Assembly (NCBI GenBank): GCA_022774325.1
Contig: JALFNN010000047.1
Location: 62,001-126,000, forward strand
From: a bacterium
GTDB taxonomy: Bacteria; Bacillota; Clostridia; Lachnospirales; Lachnospiraceae
Length of the DNA: 64,000 nucleotides
Direction: 5' to 3'
Notes under the pieces: model-generated
What the model was told of the DNA's origin: nothing
The model's database searches: none
Seen by the model: only the letters and a program-made list of their open reading frames with translations
Translations under genes and position numbers: made by a program
In this document: positions 20,144 to 29,257 of the stretch, piece by piece
Numbering within the stretch: the stretch's first letter is position 1
Layout: each line of letters opens with the position of its first letter

Positions 20144-20835
20144 TCCAAAAATCTCACGAAGGAGATGAAGAAGCGAGAGCACAATTGGTGGAAGAGAATA
20201 CCGGACTAATCTGGTGTGTGGTAAAACGATTTTATGGAAGAGGCGCAGAAGCGGAGGATCTGTTTCAGATTGGAAGTATCGGTCTTTTAAAAGCAATTGA
20301 TAAATTTGATCTGTCTTATGATGTGAAATTTTCAACTTATGCAGTTCCAATGATTTCAGGAGAGATCAAACGTTTCTTGAGAGATGACGGAATGATCAAA
20401 GTAAGCAGGTCTCTAAAAGAGCTGGCATACAAGGCTTTTGCATGTCAGGAGGAATTACAGAGAAAATGGGGAAGAGAGCCAATGCTCCATGAACTTGCAG
20501 AGTGTATGGGGGTAGAAAAGGAAGATCTGGTCATGGCTATGGAAGCAAATGCAGAAGTGGAATCGATTCACAAAACGGTTTATCAGAAAGATGGGCAGGA
20601 GATTCAACTTCTGGACAAGCTGAAAGAGCAGGAATCTGGAGAAGACCGGGTACTGGAACGAATTTTGTTCAGAGAACTGCTAGAGCAGCTCGGAAAGGAG
20701 GAAAGACAATTGATCTATCTTCGATATTTTGCGGACAAGACTCAGACAGAAGTTGGAGAACAACTGGGAATTTCTCAGGTTCAGGTGTCAAGAATGGAGA
20801 AAAAGATATTGGAAGAGCTCAGGAGACAACTATAA
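20122..20835 (+). CDS. sigF: RNA polymerase sigma-F factor
   Basis: Forespore-specific sigma factor (spoIIAC). Region 2 reads DLFQIGSIGLLKAIDKFD and FSTYAVPMISGEIKRFLRDDG; region 3 RSLKELAYKA; region 4 LIYLRYFADKTQTEVGEQLGISQVQVSRMEKKIL, where the recognition helix is QVQVSRMEKKI. 237 aa. The start lies inside spoIIAB, so the two are translationally coupled. Confidence 0.96.
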   Translation: MEHTLALIQKSHEGDEEARAQLVEENTGLIWCVVKRFYGRGAEAEDLFQIGSIGLLKAIDKFDLSYDVKFSTYAVPMISGEIKRFLRDDGMIKVSRSLKELAYKAFACQEELQRKWGREPMLHELAECMGVEKEDLVMAMEANAEVESIHKTVYQKDGQEIQLLDKLKEQESGEDRVLERILFRELLEQLGKEERQLIYLRYFADKTQTEVGEQLGISQVQVSRMEKKILEELRRQL

Positions 20836-20850
20836 AAAAACAAGAAAACT

Positions 20851-20879
20851 GCATATTTTACAAAAAAGATGACATACTA
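20851..20879 (+). promoter_or_regulatory. Candidate sigma-G promoter of the spoVA operon
   Basis: GCATA (20851-20855), 17-base spacer, CATACTA (20873-20879). These match the forespore sigma-G consensus (GHATR / CATNHTA). Transcription would start a few bases before the 59-aa gene at 20906, giving the spoVA genes a late forespore promoter separate from the spoIIA operon. Confidence 0.7.
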
Positions 20880-20905
20880 CCAGCAGAAAGAGAGGTGTGT
20901 GGATT

Positions 20906-21085
20906 ATGGAAAAAACAAAAAGAAGGATCCGCATCTTACTGCTGGCAGTTTTGATGTTTGCGGTCATTATCGGAGCAGTTTACTATTTTCAGACCATGGA
21001 ATACTCGGACGATCGGACAGAGGGGACTCTGGTTGCAAAAATGTATGGATGGGAAGGGGACAACTGCTATGGCATCCGGAAATGA
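20906..21085 (+). CDS. Small single-TM protein ahead of spoVAA (59 aa)
   Basis: MEKTKRRIRILLLAVLMF... has a basic start, one membrane segment (residues about 9-28) and a polar outside part ending GDNCYGIRK. AGAGGTG at 20891-20897 favours ATG 20906 over the GTG at 20897. It overlaps spoVAA by 17 bases and lies behind the sigma-G-type promoter, so it is probably a forespore membrane protein. No family recognised. Confidence 0.6.
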   Translation: MEKTKRRIRILLLAVLMFAVIIGAVYYFQTMEYSDDRTEGTLVAKMYGWEGDNCYGIRK

Positions 21086-21734
21086 TATTTTGTATATAAA
21101 AGGGGAAAAAAACACAGAGGTATCAAAGCTGGAAGTGACGTTGGGAGATTTACTTTCTATGGAATGCGGTAATCAGAATGTGCTGAATAAGGTCAAAACT
21201 CTGCGGATTCTGAAAATTCCTGAAAAAGGGCAGCATCGTTTTGTTATATCGGTTCTGAAAGTGATTGAATGCATTCATAAGGAATATCCGAACCTGACGA
21301 TTCAGAATGAAGGAGAGATCGATCTTATCATCACATATGAAAACCCGAAAAAGCAAAACCGGCTGTATCATCTGGCCAAAGTCTGCGTTATTTCGGGGAT
21401 TACATTTCTGGGAGCTGCTTTTTCCATCATGTCGTTTAATAATGATGTCGGAATAACGAAAATGTTCGGTCAGATCTACAGTCAGGTAATGGGGCATCCG
21501 TCAGACGGCTTTTCTCTGCTGGAACTCACATACAGTATTGGTCTGATTATAGGGATACTGGTATTTTTCAATCATTTTGGAGGAAAGAGGTTCTCTGTAG
21601 ATCCGACGCCTATGGAAGTGGAAATGCGGCTCTATGAAAACGATATACAGTCAACTCTGATCGAGGCATACTCCAGAAAGGAGATGGAGCTGGATGTGGG
21701 GAAAACAGATTCTTCTGGGAATACTGGGGCTTAG
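21069..21734 (+). CDS. spoVAA: Stage V sporulation protein AA
   Basis: 221 aa. Cytoplasmic N-terminal half (DILYIKGEKNTEV, LRILKIPEKGQHRFVISVLKVIECIHKEYP) typical of SpoVAA, then two membrane segments (about residues 110-135 and 165-190). Works in the SpoVA channel that moves Ca-dipicolinate into the forespore. ATG 21069 is preceded by GAAGGGG; the frame is open further upstream but those codons overlap the small gene. Overlaps spoVAB by 41 bases. Confidence 0.85.
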   Translation: MASGNDILYIKGEKNTEVSKLEVTLGDLLSMECGNQNVLNKVKTLRILKIPEKGQHRFVISVLKVIECIHKEYPNLTIQNEGEIDLIITYENPKKQNRLYHLAKVCVISGITFLGAAFSIMSFNNDVGITKMFGQIYSQVMGHPSDGFSLLELTYSIGLIIGILVFFNHFGGKRFSVDPTPMEVEMRLYENDIQSTLIEAYSRKEMELDVGKTDSSGNTGA

Positions 21735-22110
21735 TGCCGGAATGGGAACGGCAGCAGGACTGTTCTCATTTATCATCGGATTAGGAGTTGTTTCGGATTT
21801 TGCCGATCGAACCCATACCGGAGAAAAGATTCTGTGGTATGAGGACTGTATAGCAGCCGGAGGAATTCTGGGAAATCTCTTCTGGGTCTATCAGATCTGG
21901 ATTCCGGGGGGAAGATGGCTGCTGTCTGTGTTCGGATTATTCTCCGGAATCTTCGTGGGATGCTGGTCTATGGCACTGGCGGAGGTGCTGAATATTTTCC
22001 CTATTTTTGTGCGAAGAATAAAATTGATAAAGTGTATTCCGTTTCTGATTCTGGGGATGGCACTCGGAAAAGGAATCGGAGCAATCTGGTATTTCTACAT
22101 GAGATGGTAA
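21694..22110 (+). CDS. spoVAB: Stage V sporulation protein AB
   Basis: 138 aa membrane protein with four hydrophobic segments, beginning MWGKQILLGILGLSAG and containing GLGVVSDFADRTHT and LAEVLNIFPIFVRR, both characteristic of SpoVAB. AAAGGAG inside spoVAA provides its ribosome site. Part of the dipicolinate uptake system. Confidence 0.85.
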   Translation: MWGKQILLGILGLSAGMGTAAGLFSFIIGLGVVSDFADRTHTGEKILWYEDCIAAGGILGNLFWVYQIWIPGGRWLLSVFGLFSGIFVGCWSMALAEVLNIFPIFVRRIKLIKCIPFLILGMALGKGIGAIWYFYMRW

Positions 22111-22135
22111 AAAAGAATGTGGTTGGAGGATGCAA

Positions 22136-22582
22136 ATGAAACAGAATGGTTATGAAAAGTATGTAAAAGAAAGAACTCCAGTAAGAAAGCTGGGACCGGA
22201 TATGGCAAAAGCTTTTGTGACAGGAGGAGTGATCTGCGTGATAGGGCAGGGGATTCTGAACTATTGTGAAATGCTGGGATTGGATCAAGATACGAGTGGA
22301 GGGTGGTGCTCTATGATTTTGGTGCTTTTGAGTGTGATCCTCACCGGAATCGGAGTGTATCCGAAGATTGCAGACTGGGGAGGAGCAGGTGCGCTTGTGC
22401 CGATTACGGGATTTGCCAACTCAGTAGCTGCACCGGCAATCGAGTATAAGAAAGAAGGACAGGTCATGGGAATCGGATGTAAGATCTTTACGATAGCCGG
22501 ACCGGTCATTCTATATGGAATCTTTACAAGCTGGGTATTAGGAATCATATATTGGATCGGAACAGTGACCGGAGTGGTGTAA
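22136..22582 (+). CDS. spoVAC: Stage V sporulation protein AC
   Basis: 148 aa channel subunit of the SpoVA complex. Conserved segments: KAFVTGGVICVIGQG, LTGIGVYPKIADWGGAGALVPITGFANSVAAPAIEYKKEGQVMGIG (only described by parts). GGAGG at 22125-22129 gives six-base spacing to ATG 22136; ATG 22130 is too close. The gene end forms one arm of a hairpin, and spoVAD does not follow directly, which is unusual. Confidence 0.92.
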   Translation: MKQNGYEKYVKERTPVRKLGPDMAKAFVTGGVICVIGQGILNYCEMLGLDQDTSGGWCSMILVLLSVILTGIGVYPKIADWGGAGALVPITGFANSVAAPAIEYKKEGQVMGIGCKIFTIAGPVILYGIFTSWVLGIIYWIGTVTGVV

Positions 22583-22600
22583 GCCACTCCTTTATTAGTT
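22571..22600 (+). terminator. Hairpin overlapping the spoVAC stop
   Basis: GGAGTGG (22571-22577) / CCACTCC (22584-22590) with a 6-base loop, then TTTATTAGTTT. It would partly end transcription before the inserted pseudogene. Confidence 0.65.
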
Positions 22601-22755
22601 TCGTGTGTAAAAATGGAAAAAGTGCTCATGTTTATCTAGTAAAACACAGCATATTTTGGTGAAATGAAACATATAGTGGCATTTTGGGCAATCATGCTGC
22701 TGAAAGGAGTATTGTATCAAAGATATGAAAGGACAAAAGATCGGGGAGGGGTACT

Positions 22756-24587
22756 GTGAAAACGGGAAATAGAATGCAAAGTGAAAGAACGCATAACAAT
22801 GAGTGCGATCATCTTACCGGGCTTTGCAGCAGAGAAGCGTTTTACTTGCAGGTCTCAGACATTCTGGAGAAAGATCCGGATACGCAGTATGATATGGTCG
22901 TAGCAGACGTAGAGAACTTTATAGTGGTCAATGAACGTTTTGGAATCAAAAATGGAGATAAAGTGCTTTGCTACCTGGCGGATAAGTATCAGAGACTTCT
23001 GAATGGAGAAGGAATCTGTACCCGTATGCATGGAGATGTATTTGCTATGCTGATCCGGCATGGTGACGGAAGCTGGAAGGAACGGATTCTATGGCAGTTT
23101 GGAGAAAATGAAAATGAGATGGAATTTCGAAATCTGGTGATCAAATATGGAATATATGAGCATGTAGATCGCAGAATCGTACCGTCCGGGATGTGCGACA
23201 GAGCTGTACTGGCGCTGAACCGTATCAAAAAGATGTACGGTAAAAATGTAGCTATGTACGATGACTCTCTTCGTGCAACACTTCTTCGTGAACAGCAAAT
23301 CCTTGATACGATGGAAAGAGCGTTAAAAGAACGCCAGTTTCAGGTTTATTATCAGGCAAAATATGATATCAATACAGAGAATATCATCGGAGCAGAGGCA
23401 TTGGTGCGATGGATCCATCCGGAAATGGGATTTATGTCTCCGGGGGAGTTCATTCCGTTATTTGAAAAAAATGGATTTATTGTAAAAGTGGATTATTATG
23501 TGTGGGAGGAAGCATGTAAAATACTGAGAAAATGGAAAGAGGAAAACAGAACGATGATTCCAATCTCTGTCAATGTTTCTCGGGTGGATTTTGAATTGCC
23601 GGGACTCGTAGAAAGGATCACCCATCTTGCAGATCAGTATGAGATCGAACGAAAATATCTGCATCTGGAAATCACGGAATCGGTTTACACCGATGAACCG
23701 CAGCAGATCATACAAAAGAACTCCAATGACCGGAAAAATATTCTTGGGTTTATCATTAGTTTGTCAAAATGGCTGAATCTGTCTACGATTGCAGAAGGCG
23801 TGGAGACGAAAGAGCAGATTGAAAAGCTGAAAAGTTTCGGCTGCGATTATGTGCAGGGATATTACTACGCAAAACCTGTACCGTATGAGGAGTTTGAACA
23901 GCTGTTGGGTAAAAAGACAGAAAGCAAAGCATCGGTTGATGTGATTGCGAAGGAAGAAGAAATATTGAAAATATGTAGTGGAGAAAAATATTCGATTCTG
24001 ATTGTTGATGATAATGAAATGAACAGAGAACTACTGAAATCAATGCTGGAAGAGTATTACACTGTGCATGAGGTTTGCAATGGTCAGGAGGCAATGGACT
24101 ATCTTTTGGAGCATCCTTGGAAAGATTTCCCTGATAGTTCTGTATGGTGAAATTCCGCTGGATGATATGGAACTGTTTAATCAGATTCTGGAGGAGAAAC
24201 AGGCTAAATATTTATTCCTGCTGGACAGCGATGGTAATTATATCGTCAGATATGGAATTACACTAAAAGAAAAGAGTTTGATAGAAACGTTGGATATGGT
24301 CCGATTTGATAAGGACAATTCACAAGTACATAACAGCACACAGGTGCTGGAAAAAATGAAGAAAAAGGAAGAGATTCTGTATGCAATCAACCGTGGCCAG
24401 AACGAGGAGATTGGAGTGCTCACGCCGATTCCTGACAGCTCCTCGGTCGGAGTGGCGCTGATGCCGGATCATGGAATAGATTGGATAATGTTTCCAGCTT
24501 AGAAACGAAAGATATGAGTTATACTATGCAGGTAAGAAAATCATTTTAGAAGATGACTTAAAAGATTATCTGATTTATCAGGATGAA
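22756..24587 (+). pseudogene. Decayed GGDEF-EAL-receiver signalling gene inside the spoVA operon
   Basis: The longest open part (22756-24150, 464 aa, GTG start after GGAGGGG) has a degenerate GGDEF domain (RMHGDVF in place of GGDEF, residues about 15-175), an EAL domain that keeps GAEALVRW and IAEGVETKEQ but lacks the central DDFG/KLD segment (a deletion of roughly 55-60 residues after ITESVYTDEPQQI), and the start of a receiver (SILIVDDNEMN) cut by a frameshift near 24105-24150. The receiver and a further sensor-like domain continue in other frames (24150-24502, and RYELYYAGKK at about 24510-24587). Cyclic-di-GMP synthesis and hydrolysis are both unlikely. It separates spoVAC from spoVAD. 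Confidence 0.8.
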
Positions 24588-24605
24588 ATGACAGGAGAAA
24601 GAAGT

Positions 24606-24809
24606 ATGGAAGAAAGAAATGTAAGAGAATTGCCGATCGGTTTTACAATGAATCTGGCAATGAATGAGAAGGCGATGAAAGCATTTTCCAATATGGATGA
24701 AATGCAGAAAAGGAGTGTAGAAGAAGAAAGCAGACGAGTGAAATCTAAAAATGAAATGGAGAATCTTGTGAACCGTCTGGCACAGGAAGAAATGGGGTGC
24801 CGGCAATGA
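24606..24809 (+). CDS. Conserved small protein coupled to spoVAD (67 aa)
   Basis: MEERNVRELPIGFTMNLAMNE... is a soluble helical protein. The pattern GFTMNLAMNEKAMKAFSNM...KSKNEMENLVNRL resembles a widespread family of about 60-residue uncharacterised Firmicute proteins (recalled, not searched). AGGAG at 24592-24596 precedes ATG 24606, and the stop overlaps the spoVAD start as ATGA, so it should be co-translated with spoVAD. Confidence 0.7.
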   Translation: MEERNVRELPIGFTMNLAMNEKAMKAFSNMDEMQKRSVEEESRRVKSKNEMENLVNRLAQEEMGCRQ

Positions 24810-25816
24810 ATCACATGAAAGGGATGCAGAGCATTTTATTTGGAGAATCTCCGTTTCTTACCAGCAGCGGCTCGGTAGTTGGAAAGAAAGAGAGCGAAGG
24901 TCCGCTGGGAAAAAAATTTGATATTGCGTCAGACGACGATCTGTTTGGAGAGCAGACATGGGAAGCGGCGGAAAGCACGATGCAGACTATGGCCTGTCAG
25001 CTTGCGATGAAAAAGGCAGGAGTTATGCCGGAAGAGATTCGGTACCTTTTTGGCGGTGATCTGCTTCGCCAGGGAATTGCAACTTCAATGGGTGTGGAGG
25101 AGCTGAAAATACCCATGTTCGGACTTTTTGGAGCTTGTTCTACCTCCGGGGAGGCGATTGCACTTGCGTCAATGACGGTAGCAGGAGGTTACGCAGAGCA
25201 GGTTCTGGCAGTAACCTCCAGTCATTTCGGGAGTGCGGAAAAAGAGTTCCGGTTTCCGCTTGGATATGCGAATCAGAGGCCGCTTTCCGCGTCTTGGACT
25301 GTGACCGGAAGCGGGGCATTTCTTGTGGGCAAAAAGAAGAGTCATGTGCGAATCGGTGGTGTGACAATTGGAAAAATAGTGGATTACGGTATGAAGGATT
25401 CACAAAATATGGGAGCCTGTATGGCGCCTGCGGCCTGTGATACGATTTTGCAGAATCTTGCGGATTTCGGATATCAGACAAGTGATTATGACCGGATCAT
25501 AACCGGAGATCTGGGATATGTAGGACAGACGATATTATTTGACCTGATCCGTAAAAACGGAGAAGATATCAAAGAAAATCATATGGACTGCGGAATGCTG
25601 ATCTTTGACCAGAAAACACAGAACACCAATGCCGGAGGAAGCGGCTGCGGATGTGCGGCGGCAACACTGTCTGCATATATTCTTCCAAAACTGGAAAAGG
25701 GTGAGTGGAAGCGAATCTTATTTGTACCGACCGGCGCACTGATGTCTACCGTCAGCTATAACGAAGGAGAAAGCGTACCGGGAATCGCACATGGAATCAT
25801 TCTGGAACACTGTTAG
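24806..25816 (+). CDS. spoVAD: Stage V sporulation protein AD
   Basis: 336 aa. Thiolase-fold dipicolinate-binding subunit of the SpoVA system. Conserved: GPLGKKFD, ETWEAAESTM-type start of the domain (TWEAAESTMQ), GDLLRQGIATS, GLFGACSTS, ITGDLGYVGQ, CGCAA near the end and STVSYNEGESVPGIAH. ATG 24806 forms an ATGA junction with the previous gene; a GTG at 24797 is also in frame. Confidence 0.95.
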   Translation: MNHMKGMQSILFGESPFLTSSGSVVGKKESEGPLGKKFDIASDDDLFGEQTWEAAESTMQTMACQLAMKKAGVMPEEIRYLFGGDLLRQGIATSMGVEELKIPMFGLFGACSTSGEAIALASMTVAGGYAEQVLAVTSSHFGSAEKEFRFPLGYANQRPLSASWTVTGSGAFLVGKKKSHVRIGGVTIGKIVDYGMKDSQNMGACMAPAACDTILQNLADFGYQTSDYDRIITGDLGYVGQTILFDLIRKNGEDIKENHMDCGMLIFDQKTQNTNAGGSGCGCAAATLSAYILPKLEKGEWKRILFVPTGALMSTVSYNEGESVPGIAHGIILEHC

Positions 25817-25876
25817 AAGGAAAAAGCAGATTGGATGAGGCATAAGAAAATGTAACAGAGACAGGAGGAGAGACAA

Positions 25877-26233
25877 ATGGATTATGTGAATGCATTCTGG
25901 GTAGGCGGGCTGCTCTGTGCACTGGCACAGATTCTGCTGGATCGTACGAAGATGATGCCCGGAAGGGTTATGGTGTTTTTGGTTGTGACAGGCTGTATTC
26001 TGGGATTTACCCAGATTTTCAAACCCTTGCAGGAATATGCGGGTGCCGGTGTGAGCGTGCCGCTTCTGGGATTTGGAAATACATTGTGGAAGGGCGTAAA
26101 AGAGGCAGTCGATCAAAACGGATTTATCGGAATCTTCATGGGAGGATTTAAGGCCAGCGCGGTAGGGATCTGTGCTGCTCTTGTATTCGGATATCTGGCA
26201 TCCTGGATTTTTGAGCCGAAGATGAAGAAATAA
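25877..26233 (+). CDS. spoVAE: Stage V sporulation protein AE (SpoVAEb type)
   Basis: 118 aa membrane protein with four hydrophobic segments; FWVGGLLCALAQILLDRT and EYAGAGVSVPLLGFGN are the family signatures. AGGAGGAG precedes the ATG. Last gene of the spoVA operon; the soluble SpoVAEa subunit and spoVAF are absent from the neighbourhood. Confidence 0.92.
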   Translation: MDYVNAFWVGGLLCALAQILLDRTKMMPGRVMVFLVVTGCILGFTQIFKPLQEYAGAGVSVPLLGFGNTLWKGVKEAVDQNGFIGIFMGGFKASAVGICAALVFGYLASWIFEPKMKK

Positions 26234-26309
26234 AAAACTTCATTGTGTTCTCGTATAAAGAATGATACAATCAAAATTGACGGAAAATGTCTGAAATGAG
26301 GACGGAACA

Positions 26310-26825
26310 ATGGTATTAACAACACTATGCTATATTGAAAATGAAGATTCTTATCTGATGCTTCATCGTGTCAAAAAGAAAAATGATGTAAATAAAGATA
26401 AATGGATTGGAGTCGGTGGAAAGTTTGAGCCGGATGAAAGTCCGGAAGAATGTCTGCTGCGGGAGGTATGGGAAGAGACGGGACTGCGTCTTACTTCCTA
26501 CCGCCTGCGCGGTGTCCTGACTTTTTTGAGTGAAGGATGGGAATCAGAGTATATTTTTTTGTACACGGCAGATGGTTATACCGGTGAGATCGGTGAGTGT
26601 CGGGAAGGTACACTGAAGTGGGTGAAAAAGCAGGATGTTGAAAAACTGAATCTGTGGGAAGGAGATAAGATTTTCTTCCGGCTTTTGAATGAAAATGCTC
26701 CGTTCTTCTCTATGAAGCTCTGTTATTGTGGTGACGTATTAAAAGAGGTTATCCTGAACGGACACCGAATCATACCGGAATGTACGGAAACAGGGCAGTC
26801 TGACATTTCAAACAATCATACATAA
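26310..26825 (+). CDS. Nudix hydrolase (8-oxo-dGTPase-like)
   Basis: 171 aa. The Nudix box reads GGKFEPDESPEECLLREVWEETGL (given by parts: GxF-E5-REVxEExGL), with full catalytic Glu set. The N-terminus LCYIENEDSYLMLHR fits the MutT/8-oxo-dGTP diphosphatase group. A promoter TTGTGT (26243-26248)-N17-TACAAT (26266-26271) precedes it. The C-terminal 40 residues extend past the domain. Thirteen bases before the Na/Pi cotransporter, probably co-transcribed. Confidence 0.88.
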   Translation: MVLTTLCYIENEDSYLMLHRVKKKNDVNKDKWIGVGGKFEPDESPEECLLREVWEETGLRLTSYRLRGVLTFLSEGWESEYIFLYTADGYTGEIGECREGTLKWVKKQDVEKLNLWEGDKIFFRLLNENAPFFSMKLCYCGDVLKEVILNGHRIIPECTETGQSDISNNHT

Positions 26826-26838
26826 GAGGAGAAAAAGC

Positions 26839-28479
26839 ATGGATTATGTAAGTATTATCATCCCCTTTGTCGGGGGACTGGGAATGTTTATCTATGGAAT
26901 GCAGATCATGGCACAGGGACTGGAGAATGCTGCCGGGGACCGCATGAAATCACTGTTGGGAGTCTTGACGAAAAATAAGTTTTTCGGTGTGCTTCTAGGA
27001 GCATTTATCACGGCAGTAATCCAGAGTTCTTCCGCCACAACGGTCATGGTGGTCGGTTTTGTCAATGCCGGAATCATGAATCTGCAGCAGGCCATGGGTG
27101 TTATCATGGGAGCCAATGTAGGTACAACGATCACCGGCTGGCTGGTGTCCAGTGTGGAATGGGCCGAGTTCCTGAGTCCGTCTACGCTTGCGCCGCTTGC
27201 GATCATGCTTGGTGTTATCATTATGCTGACCGGAAAGCGGCGTTCATCAAAAGATGTTTCCAGTATCGTGATCGGGTTTGGACTTCTGTTTGTCGGAATC
27301 TCAACGATGTCCGCATCCGTTGCACCACTTAAGGATTCAGAGGCGTTCTGCAGTATTTTTGTGAAATTGGGACACAATCCGATACTTGGTATTATTGCAG
27401 GCGCGGTTGTGACGGCTGTCATCCAGAGTTCTTCTGCATCGGTCGGAATCCTGCAGAGTCTTGCTGCAGCGGGACTGGTACCTTTCGGTGCTGCAATCTA
27501 TATCATCATGGGTCAGAATATCGGTACATGTGTGACTGCGATCCTTTCAAGTATGGGAGCGAAGAAGAATGCCAAGACAGCAGCGCTGATGCATCTTCTG
27601 TTTAATATTATAGGAACCGTCTTATTCAGTATTGTGGCAATCATTTACTTGAAAACAGTAAACCCCGCATGGGCAACAGGAACAATAACGCAGACACAGA
27701 TCAGTATGGTGCATACGATATTCAATATTGCGACAACTGTAATGCTTTTCCCACTTTCCGATTATATTATTAAACTTGCGAAGAAGATCGGTAAAGTCGA
27801 GGATGGTGAAAAAGATGACAGTATGGTACTCCTTGATGAACGTATGATGGAGACGCCGAGTCTTGCACTTCAGTCTCTGTTTTCAGAAGTTATCAGAATG
27901 GGACATATTGTTGAAAAGTCACTACAGGTGGCCAAAGATGTCTTGTTCTCATTGAATGAAGACGAAATTCAGCTTCTTAGGGAGGATGAAGAGACTGTCG
28001 ATAAGCTGAGTGCCGGAATTACATCTTATGCGATCAAATTGACTTCACTGCAGATCAGTCAGAGAGAACATCAGGATGTTGCCCACATCCTTCAGGTCGT
28101 ATCTGATATGGAACGTATCAGTGATTACTGTGAGAATATTTCCGAATTTGCAGAAGCTCTGGCTGAGAAAAAGGTGATGTTCTCAGAAGTGGGAAGAGAA
28201 CATCTGACAGAGATGATAGAGGTTTGTACAGATAGTTATCTGAACGCGTTGAAGGCGTTTGAAGAAAACGACAAGGACAGCGCACTTAAGACAATTGAGA
28301 AAGAGACGGAAGCGGATGGAATGGAGATCTCGCTTCGCGCAAAACATATCGAAAGGCTGACGAACAACCAGTGCAATACAGAAGCAGGTATTGTATTTCT
28401 GGATACGCTTGTATGCATGGAACGTATTTCCGATCATGCAAGAAATATTGCGGAAGAAGTGTTGGAAGCACATAATTAA
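26839..28479 (+). CDS. Na/Pi cotransporter family protein with PhoU-like domain
   Basis: 546 aa. Eight or more membrane segments carrying the duplicated NptA/PNaS motif (ITAVIQSSSATT near residue 57 and VTAVIQSSSAS near 195), then a cytoplasmic PhoU-like helical domain (about 345-546) with ISDYCENI and ISDHARNI. Probably sodium-coupled phosphate transport. AAGAGGAG precedes the ATG. The pst system at 36 kb gives the cell a second phosphate route. Confidence 0.92.
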   Translation: MDYVSIIIPFVGGLGMFIYGMQIMAQGLENAAGDRMKSLLGVLTKNKFFGVLLGAFITAVIQSSSATTVMVVGFVNAGIMNLQQAMGVIMGANVGTTITGWLVSSVEWAEFLSPSTLAPLAIMLGVIIMLTGKRRSSKDVSSIVIGFGLLFVGISTMSASVAPLKDSEAFCSIFVKLGHNPILGIIAGAVVTAVIQSSSASVGILQSLAAAGLVPFGAAIYIIMGQNIGTCVTAILSSMGAKKNAKTAALMHLLFNIIGTVLFSIVAIIYLKTVNPAWATGTITQTQISMVHTIFNIATTVMLFPLSDYIIKLAKKIGKVEDGEKDDSMVLLDERMMETPSLALQSLFSEVIRMGHIVEKSLQVAKDVLFSLNEDEIQLLREDEETVDKLSAGITSYAIKLTSLQISQREHQDVAHILQVVSDMERISDYCENISEFAEALAEKKVMFSEVGREHLTEMIEVCTDSYLNALKAFEENDKDSALKTIEKETEADGMEISLRAKHIERLTNNQCNTEAGIVFLDTLVCMERISDHARNIAEEVLEAHN

Positions 28480-28494
28480 TCGATCAGACTTTGT

Positions 28495-28536
28495 AAAACA
28501 GACAGGATTTCTTTGAGAAAAGCTGTCTGTTTTTTC
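28495..28536 (+). terminator. Intrinsic terminator after the Na/Pi gene
   Basis: AAAACAGACAG (28495-28505) pairs with CTGTCTGTTTT (28523-28533); the stem is followed by TTTCTTCT. Confidence 0.9.
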
Positions 28537-28545
28537 TTCTCGTGA

Positions 28546-28579
28546 TTGCGGCAAAAGATAGAATATTGTATAATATAAT
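28546..28579 (+). promoter_or_regulatory. Promoter of the cytidylate-kinase-like gene
   Basis: TTGCGG (28546-28551), 17-base spacer, TATAAT (28569-28574); a second overlapping TATAAT ends at 28579. Confidence 0.7.
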
Positions 28580-28613
28580 CAACTATTTTCAGATAAAATG
28601 GGAGGCGGTCAGT

Positions 28614-29147
28614 ATGAAAAAAAATGTGATTATTACTATTGGAAGGCAATTCGGAAGCGGTGGACACGAAGTCGGGAAGCGTTTGTCCGACAGACTCGGC
28701 ATACCCCTTTATGACCGCAACCTGATTCAGATGGCAACCAAAGAAATGGGGCTTTTGCCGGATCAGTCCGATGAAGGGCAGCTCAGTAAAGAAGTCTTTC
28801 AGATACAATCTGATCTGATCCGTAAGCTGGCAGATAAAGAGCCCTGTATCATTATCGGGCGATGTGCGGATTACATTCTGGAAGGGCGGCATACCTGCCT
28901 GAATGCTTTTGTTTATGCGGAGATCAGGGACAGAATTCACAGAATCATGAGAATCTATAATCTGAATGAAGAAGAAGCATGGGAAAAAATCAAGAAAACC
29001 GATGCGGAACGAAAAGAATACTATGAGAAGCATACCGGAAATACATGGGGGAGCATTGAATCTCACCAGATGTTATTTAATGTTAGTCTCATGGATATTC
29101 AGGACGTGGTGGATACGCTGGCAGCTATGTATCGGGCAAGAAGATAG
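28614..29147 (+). CDS. Cytidylate kinase-like family protein
   Basis: 177 aa. P-loop-like N-terminus ITIGRQFGSGGHEVGKRLSDRLGIPLYD, then CIIIGRCADYIL and AEIRDRI, as in the stand-alone cytidylate-kinase-like family of Clostridia. Its NMP substrate is not established. ATG 28614 is chosen from GGGAGG (28600-28605); upstream codons in the frame overlap the promoter. Monocistronic. Confidence 0.85.
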   Translation: MKKNVIITIGRQFGSGGHEVGKRLSDRLGIPLYDRNLIQMATKEMGLLPDQSDEGQLSKEVFQIQSDLIRKLADKEPCIIIGRCADYILEGRHTCLNAFVYAEIRDRIHRIMRIYNLNEEEAWEKIKKTDAERKEYYEKHTGNTWGSIESHQMLFNVSLMDIQDVVDTLAAMYRARR

Positions 29148-29171
29148 TCTGTCTGTTCCTTCTGCGGAAAA

Positions 29172-29186
29172 TTAAGATAATCTTAA
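29172..29186. promoter_or_regulatory. 15-bp palindrome upstream of the ABC operon
   Basis: TTAAGATAATCTTAA is a perfect palindrome around a central base, located about 35 bases before a TATACT -10 box (29221-29226). This is a good shape for an operator of a response regulator or repressor. Confidence 0.55.
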
Positions 29187-29257
29187 CTAATTTCACCGTT
29201 TTTTGTGTAGAATTATCCGATATACTGAGTACATAACTTTGTGAGAGGAGGAGTTTC

